Source of the DNA: DATLFA01 sp035525225
Lineage (GTDB): Bacteria; Actinomycetota; Acidimicrobiia; Acidimicrobiales; WLNW01
DNA length: 64,000 bases
Reading direction: 5' to 3'
NCBI GenBank assembly: GCA_035525225.1
Contig: DATLFA010000049.1
Coordinates: 1-64,000, forward strand
Positions 60,428-64,000 of the stretch are shown here, one piece after another (positions within the stretch are counted from its first letter, which is position 1; the number at the start of each line of letters is the position of its first letter). Under the pieces are notes generated by a model. The model was not told the DNA's origin. It saw nothing but the letters and a program-made list of their open reading frames with translations, and did not search any database. Position numbers and translations under genes: made by a program.

Positions 60428-61393
60428 TCAGACCGTTTTCGGCTCATGGTCGGTCGACGCCTCGCGAATGGCGTGGAGAACGGCCGCTGCGGCGTCCGCG
60501 TCCGACAGAGAACGCGGCAGTGCCCGTGACCCCGGGGGAAGTGCGGCGTCCGCGGGGGCGGCCGCCACCTCGATCAGCAACGGGATCTGTGCATTGCTCT
60601 GCCGATGGGCGTCGATCAAGTCGCGGCCGAGGTCATCGTCGGCGCAACGTGCTACCACGATCGCGTCTGCCTCGGCCGCGAGCGGGCAAGGCTGCCCGGC
60701 GAGGACAGGACAACGCTCTCGGTACCCGGACGGTGGACCCGAACAGACCATCACATCGACCGTTGGCGCCGCAGCCGTGATCCCGGACCGCCAGCGCGGA
60801 TTGCTCGACTCCACCAAAATGCGACGTCGCGAATCTCGCGCAGGCCACGACGGCGTGCGGCTCGAGGTACCCAGGGCGACCCGAACCTTGGAGAGGTCGT
60901 CGTCGCCGACCGTCACACACCCGCGGGCCCGCACGAGCGCGAGCATCGGGCGATTGCGGACGAGGATCTCTGCGCGCAAAGTCTTGACACCATTCGCTGC
61001 AGCCGCCTCGAGAAGGCAGTCGAGCAGGTACGGGCCCAGCCAGCCCCGCCAACCAGGATCGATCGTGACCGCGAGTTCACCATCGCCATCCGATTGCGGC
61101 ACATAGCACGCATCGCCGATGAACTGTGCAGCGCCGTTGACGACCTCGACGACGAGAGCGACACCACCATGGGATGCAACATCCACTACCCGTTCGAAAT
61201 GTGTCCGCGGCGGCAAACCACCGGTGAAGAAGCGTAGGTACCGGTCTTCGAGCGGCAGGCCTCGATAGAACTCGATCATGCGATCGACATCGTCCGCGCT
61301 GGCGGGTCGAATCACGAGCAGCCGGTCGTCCGGCAGTGTCGTACAGCGGTACCCCGGTGCATCTGGCATAGGCGCGCGTTGGTCCTTGGCCAC
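60428..61393 (-). CDS. GNAT acetyltransferase-like two-domain protein
   Basis: A 321-residue protein. Residues about 20-175 look like a GNAT domain (LLVIRPASADDVDRMIEFYRGL minus ends, EDRYLRFFTGG, VTIDPGWRGWLGPYLLDCLLEAA minus ends), with the acetyl-CoA loop reduced to GWRGWLG. The C-terminal 140 residues are USP-like or unknown (TVDVMVCSGP, AIVVARCADDDLG). The GTG at 61393 is chosen because the DosR-type box and CACAAT -10 place the transcript start exactly there; ATG 61369 is an alternative. Similar N-terminal GNAT modules act as protein lysine acetyltransferases. Confidence 0.8.
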   Translation of the reverse strand: MAKDQRAPMPDAPGYRCTTLPDDRLLVIRPASADDVDRMIEFYRGLPLEDRYLRFFTGGLPPRTHFERVVDVASHGGVALVVEVVNGAAQFIGDACYVPQSDGDGELAVTIDPGWRGWLGPYLLDCLLEAAAANGVKTLRAEILVRNRPMLALVRARGCVTVGDDDLSKVRVALGTSSRTPSWPARDSRRRILVESSNPRWRSGITAAAPTVDVMVCSGPPSGYRERCPVLAGQPCPLAAEADAIVVARCADDDLGRDLIDAHRQSNAQIPLLIEVAAAPADAALPPGSRALPRSLSDADAAAAVLHAIREASTDHEPKTV

Positions 61394-61428
61394 CTTTACA
61401 TTGTGTACCCCGTCGGTCGCCGCACCAA

Positions 61429-61442
61429 GGGACCAAGTTCCC
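61429..61442 (-). promoter_or_regulatory. DosR-type box of the GNAT-deacetylase-USP operon
   Basis: GGGAC-CAAG-TTCCC, 9 of 10 matches. On the minus strand CACAAT (61405-61400) follows at 24 nt, and the box centre is 42.5 bases from the first base of GTG 61393: a leaderless arrangement. Confidence 0.7.
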
Positions 61443-61456
61443 TTTCCCCCGGGTGG

Positions 61457-61470
61457 AGGACCTTCGCCCC
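61457..61470 (+). promoter_or_regulatory. DosR-type box of the AhpD-CBS operon
   Basis: AGGAC-CTTC-GCCCC, 8 of 10 matches, 28 bases from the neighbouring box. GAGAGT (61494-61499) follows at 24 nt and the centre is 42.5 bases before ATG 61506, again predicting a leaderless transcript. Confidence 0.6.
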
Positions 61471-61505
61471 TAGAACGCGGGCCGCAGAAGCCTGAGAGTA
61501 GTGGT

Positions 61506-61877
61506 ATGGACGACCATCGATTTGGCAAGACGGTGCTCGACGACCTGGGCCCGTTGCATCGGGAACTTCGACGTGCAATACCTGATGTGTACAAGGGCTT
61601 CGCGGAGCTCCACCAGGCTTCCCTGGGCCCAGGCGCCCTGAACGTGAAGACGAAGGAGCTGATGGCCCTGGCCATTGCCGTCGCCGAACAGTGTGATGGC
61701 TGCATCGCTTCACACGCTCAGGGGGCCGCGATCGCCGGTGCCACTCGCCAAGAAGCTGCCGAGGCCATCGGGGTGGCAATTCTGATGAACGGAGGCCCGG
61801 CAACGATCTACGGTCCACGCGCGTTTGCCGCGTTCTGCGACTTCGCCGACACACGCGACGCTAAAGCGACCGCGTAA
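61506..61877 (+). CDS. AhpD/CMD-fold protein with Cys motif
   Basis: A 123-residue AhpD-like protein with an intact catalytic set: Glu51, Cys63, Cys66 and His70 (EQCDGCIASH). Glu to Cys is 12 residues and the motif is CxxC-x3-H, the same spacing as in the two TGA-containing genes of this window, so it is a useful internal reference. It should reduce peroxides or a peroxiredoxin partner. Only weak Shine-Dalgarno pairing precedes the ATG, consistent with a leaderless mRNA. It lies 37 bases upstream of the CBS gene. Confidence 0.88.
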   Translation: MDDHRFGKTVLDDLGPLHRELRRAIPDVYKGFAELHQASLGPGALNVKTKELMALAIAVAEQCDGCIASHAQGAAIAGATRQEAAEAIGVAILMNGGPATIYGPRAFAAFCDFADTRDAKATA

Positions 61878-61914
61878 CGAACCAACTTCAGCACGAAGCA
61901 CATGGAGGGCTGTC

Positions 61915-62511
61915 ATGCATACTGTCGATGAAGTGATGAGCGATGTCGTGAAGACCGCGCAGACCACGGACGTGGTCGGTCCGCTCCGCGATCTCATGCT
62001 GGAGGACGGGATCCATTCAGTCCCCATCCTCGATACCGACGGCAAACTCGTCGGCATCGTCACCTCGTCCGATCTGGTCGAAGAATGGTCACCCCGAATG
62101 GGCGTCCAGACAGTGATGAGCCGCAACGTCGAAACCGTCCCCCGACACCGCTCCGTCGTCGATGCAGCACGCACGATGGTCACCAAACGGATTCACCATC
62201 TGGTGGTCACCGAGCGCGACAACGTCGTCGGCGTGGTGAGTTCCTTCGACCTTCTCCGGCATCTCGCCGGGCGTGTCGATCAGATCGACGCGTCGACGAC
62301 GCTTGGCCTGCACGCGCGTGTCGGTGACATCCTTGTCGTGCGCGGAGCACATGTGGGTGAGCGTGATCGACGCGCAGTGATCGAAGAAGTGCGGGGAGAC
62401 GACGGGACCCCACCCTATGTCGTTCGCTGGACGGGCGATCGCGACGAGCGCGCCCATTTGTACTATCCCGGTTCGGACGCCCATATCGAAGCGAGCACGG
62501 CGACGCTCTAG
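61915..62511 (+). CDS. Two-CBS-domain protein with DUF1918 (Hrp1-like)
   Basis: A 198-residue protein. Two CBS motifs form a Bateman pair at about residues 1-58 (VMSDVVKTAQTTDVV, GIHSVPILDTDGKLVGIVTSSDL minus ends) and 60-118 (VMSRNVETVPRHRSVVDAA minus ends, VVGVVSSFDLLRHL). A DUF1918 domain (VGDILVVRGAHVGERDRRA) closes the protein. Its CBS pair resembles Hrp1 (Rv2626c), one of the most strongly DosR-induced proteins. GGAGG before ATG 61915 supports the start. Probably cotranscribed with the AhpD gene. Confidence 0.88.
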   Translation: MHTVDEVMSDVVKTAQTTDVVGPLRDLMLEDGIHSVPILDTDGKLVGIVTSSDLVEEWSPRMGVQTVMSRNVETVPRHRSVVDAARTMVTKRIHHLVVTERDNVVGVVSSFDLLRHLAGRVDQIDASTTLGLHARVGDILVVRGAHVGERDRRAVIEEVRGDDGTPPYVVRWTGDRDERAHLYYPGSDAHIEASTATL

Positions 62512-62951
62512 AGGTAGCCGCGAATGTGAAAAGCCCACTCCACGTCGACCGCTCGTAGGCGCCGGCCCGTGATCTTGACCGGTTTCAGGACAAGCCACGC
62601 ATCGCGCCCGGTCAGCCAGGGTTGCGGATCGAACTCGTCTTTGATCCGGTCGATCGTGGCATCGTCGAGGTGCGAGAGGTGACCACTCACGAGCACTGAC
62701 CAACCGGTGCTATGACTCACGTCGATGCTGTCGATCTCGAACGCCGCATTGACGCCGGCCTGGTCGATGACGTTCCCTGGCCGGGTGCGGATCAGGATCC
62801 AGGGCGCGGAGCGGAACTCGACGAGCCGATAGTTGACGGGAAGCACGACCGGAAACCCTTCGGCGACCACCGAGACCCGGCCAACCGAGTGCATTCGCAA
62901 AAGGTCGATGCACGTTTCCCTGGACAAATGGTCGAGTTTGCTGTCGGTCAT
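62508..62951 (-). CDS. PPOX-fold protein
   Basis: A 147-residue split-barrel protein (CIDLLRMHSVGRVSVVAEGFPVVLPVNYRL minus ends near residues 16-45, RPGNVIDQAGVNAAFEID minus ends near 60). It is a paralogue of the 58522 gene, with the FMN/F420-binding pattern kept. Its stop overlaps that of the CBS gene by four bases. ATG 62951 has only AAGGAC upstream. The box at 63092-63105 lies upstream but has no fitting -10 on this strand. Confidence 0.83.
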   Translation of the reverse strand: MTDSKLDHLSRETCIDLLRMHSVGRVSVVAEGFPVVLPVNYRLVEFRSAPWILIRTRPGNVIDQAGVNAAFEIDSIDVSHSTGWSVLVSGHLSHLDDATIDRIKDEFDPQPWLTGRDAWLVLKPVKITGRRLRAVDVEWAFHIRGYL

Positions 62952-63091
62952 CGCGATTCGTCCTTGCTCAAGCAGCGCTCGGGAGATGGGGTGGGCGATG
63001 CACCGGCACTGGGCAAGGAGCGCGGTGGACAACCGCCATCCTCACGATACCCAGCGCAACACGCCGTAGCCCCGTCGCGAGCCGGCCGGGA

Positions 63092-63105
63092 AGGACCAAG
63101 GTCCC
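63092..63105 (+). promoter_or_regulatory. DosR-type box upstream of the multicopper oxidase gene
   Basis: AGGAC-CAAG-GTCCC, 9 of 10 matches. GATGGT (63129-63134) begins 24 nt later, predicting a start near 63141 and a 43-base leader. Confidence 0.65.
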
Positions 63106-63183
63106 TGGTCTGTGATTCATGTGGTGGCGATGGTGTTGGGGTTGTTCTCCATCGACTCCTGACAATCCACGAGGCCTTTCACT

Positions 63184-64000
63184 ATGACCACCGTCCGAAC
63201 GATCGAAGACCGCACGACCCGCTGGTACTTCCTCGCATTGATCGCCCTGTTCGCCTCGATCTCGTTACCTATGGCGGCCATGGGCGCGGTGGCGGTGTGG
63301 AACGACGACAGGGGCCCGGCGACTGTCCGAACGTCGAACGTCGATGTGGAGTTGAGCGAGTTCAAGATCAGCGGCAACATGATCGCCGCCCCCGGAGAGG
63401 TCACGCTCACCGTCACCAACAAGGGATCGATCGCCCACAACCTCATCATGACGAATGGCCCGCGCACCGCGATGATCCAACCCGGCGAGACCGCCACACT
63501 CGAGTTGGGCAAATTGGCGGCTGGATCATACGAATTGTTCTGTGACGTACCCGGCCACACCGAATCGGGGATGCGCACAACCCTGTCGGTCAACAGCACC
63601 GCCGTGGCGAACAGCCACAGCGAGCACATGACCGGCGAGATCGACTACGCCAAGCTGGACAAGGCGATGGCCGACTCGATTGCGAAGTTCCCGACAAAGA
63701 CCGAGGGCATCGGCGCGACGCTGCTCGCACCCAAGGTGCTCAGCGACGGCACGAAGGAGTTCGACCTCACCGCCAAGATCGGCAAGTGGGAAGTCGAGCC
63801 CGGACGAATCGTGGACGCGTGGACCTACAACGGCGTGGTTCCCGGTCCCACCATCAAGGTGGATGTAGGCGACAAGGTGCGACTCGTCGTGCACAACGAA
63901 TTGCCGATGGGCACAGACGTACACGTCCACGGCATCGAAGTCCCGAACAACATGGACGGCGTCTCACCGATCACACAACCGGTCATAGAACCGGGCACGA
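63184..64000 (+). CDS. Cupredoxin-multicopper oxidase (nitrite-reductase-like), 3' truncated
   Basis: The first 272 residues are visible; the gene runs off the window. A single membrane helix (residues about 14-36) anchors it. A plastocyanin-like domain follows near 50-140 with a type 1 copper set: His in SIAHNLI and Cys, His and Met in LFCDVPGHTESGM. Then comes a linker and the first multicopper-oxidase domain, with the copper ligands of HVHGIEV near 251. The family includes copper nitrite reductases and laccase-like oxidases. Its DosR-type box suggests a role in anaerobic nitrogen or copper metabolism. Confidence 0.85.
   Translation, partial: MTTVRTIEDRTTRWYFLALIALFASISLPMAAMGAVAVWNDDRGPATVRTSNVDVELSEFKISGNMIAAPGEVTLTVTNKGSIAHNLIMTNGPRTAMIQPGETATLELGKLAAGSYELFCDVPGHTESGMRTTLSVNSTAVANSHSEHMTGEIDYAKLDKAMADSIAKFPTKTEGIGATLLAPKVLSDGTKEFDLTAKIGKWEVEPGRIVDAWTYNGVVPGPTIKVDVGDKVRLVVHNELPMGTDVHVHGIEVPNNMDGVSPITQPVIEPGT

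Noticed and set aside
61381..61393. GGTCCTTGGCCACC as an additional DosR-type box
   Set aside because: Half-sites are in the wrong orientation and it lies within the predicted GNAT coding start.
61506..61877. Third AhpD gene considered for selenocysteine
   Set aside because: It has both cysteine codons (Cys63 and Cys66) and no in-frame TGA.

Overview
The window is 64 kb of GC-rich DNA from an actinobacterium. Abundant GTG starts, two flavin oxidoreductases of the luciferase-like (LLM/F420) class, a 13E12-type HNH protein, many NTF2/SnoaL-like and VOC-fold small proteins, flavin monooxygenases and a complete DosR-type hypoxia block fit a free-living, xenobiotic- or steroid-degrading lineage. 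Acidimicrobiia is my best guess, by inference only. I see no tRNA, rRNA, CRISPR array, IS element or origin.

Layout. 1-8.2 kb: end of a 13E12/HNH gene, an MBL hydrolase, an LLM oxidoreductase, an MFS exporter, then a five-gene MoxR/DUF58/DUF4129 operon in which all four junctions are GTGA overlaps. 8.2-19.7 kb: small fold proteins, a Clp_N protein, an ECF42-type sigma factor with its YCII/DGPF partner, a SCP2-like/hydrolase fusion, a stretch of gene debris (13.1-13.6 kb), a flavin monooxygenase, a PhyH oxygenase, a thioredoxin and a bicupin. 19.8-22.4 kb: an AhpD-like gene whose catalytic CxxC is CxxTGA, a methyltransferase and a zeta-toxin/antitoxin pair. 22.6-43 kb: catabolic accessory genes (cyclase, AlkB-like, GMC, BVMO-like, DUF35 plus thiolase, acyl-CoA ligase), two frameshifted genes, and a second CMD/AhpD-family gene with CxxTGA next to a cysteine-less paralogue. 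43-64 kb: a hypoxia/dormancy island with CBS proteins, universal stress proteins, an Rv2004c-like kinase, an alcohol dehydrogenase, PEP synthase, a DevR/DosR-like regulator, PPOX-fold proteins, an HDAC-like deacetylase and a GNAT, an AhpD, an AcsA/E1/E2/ACP operon and the start of a cupredoxin-multicopper oxidase.

Two results stand out. First, two separate AhpD/CMD-fold genes carry an in-frame TGA exactly where the second catalytic cysteine belongs. Each has the catalytic Glu 12 residues before the remaining Cys, and each has a bacterial SECIS-like hairpin starting within 10 bases of the TGA (apical loop 17 or 21 nt downstream; one loop is GGUC as in E. coli fdhF). They are best read as selenoproteins. 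Second, the island carries at least nine imperfect GGGAC-N4-GTCCC palindromes in intergenic DNA, most of them followed at a fixed 24 nt by an (G/C/T)ANNNT -10 hexamer. For four genes the implied transcription start is the first base of the start codon, which predicts leaderless DosR-type promoters.
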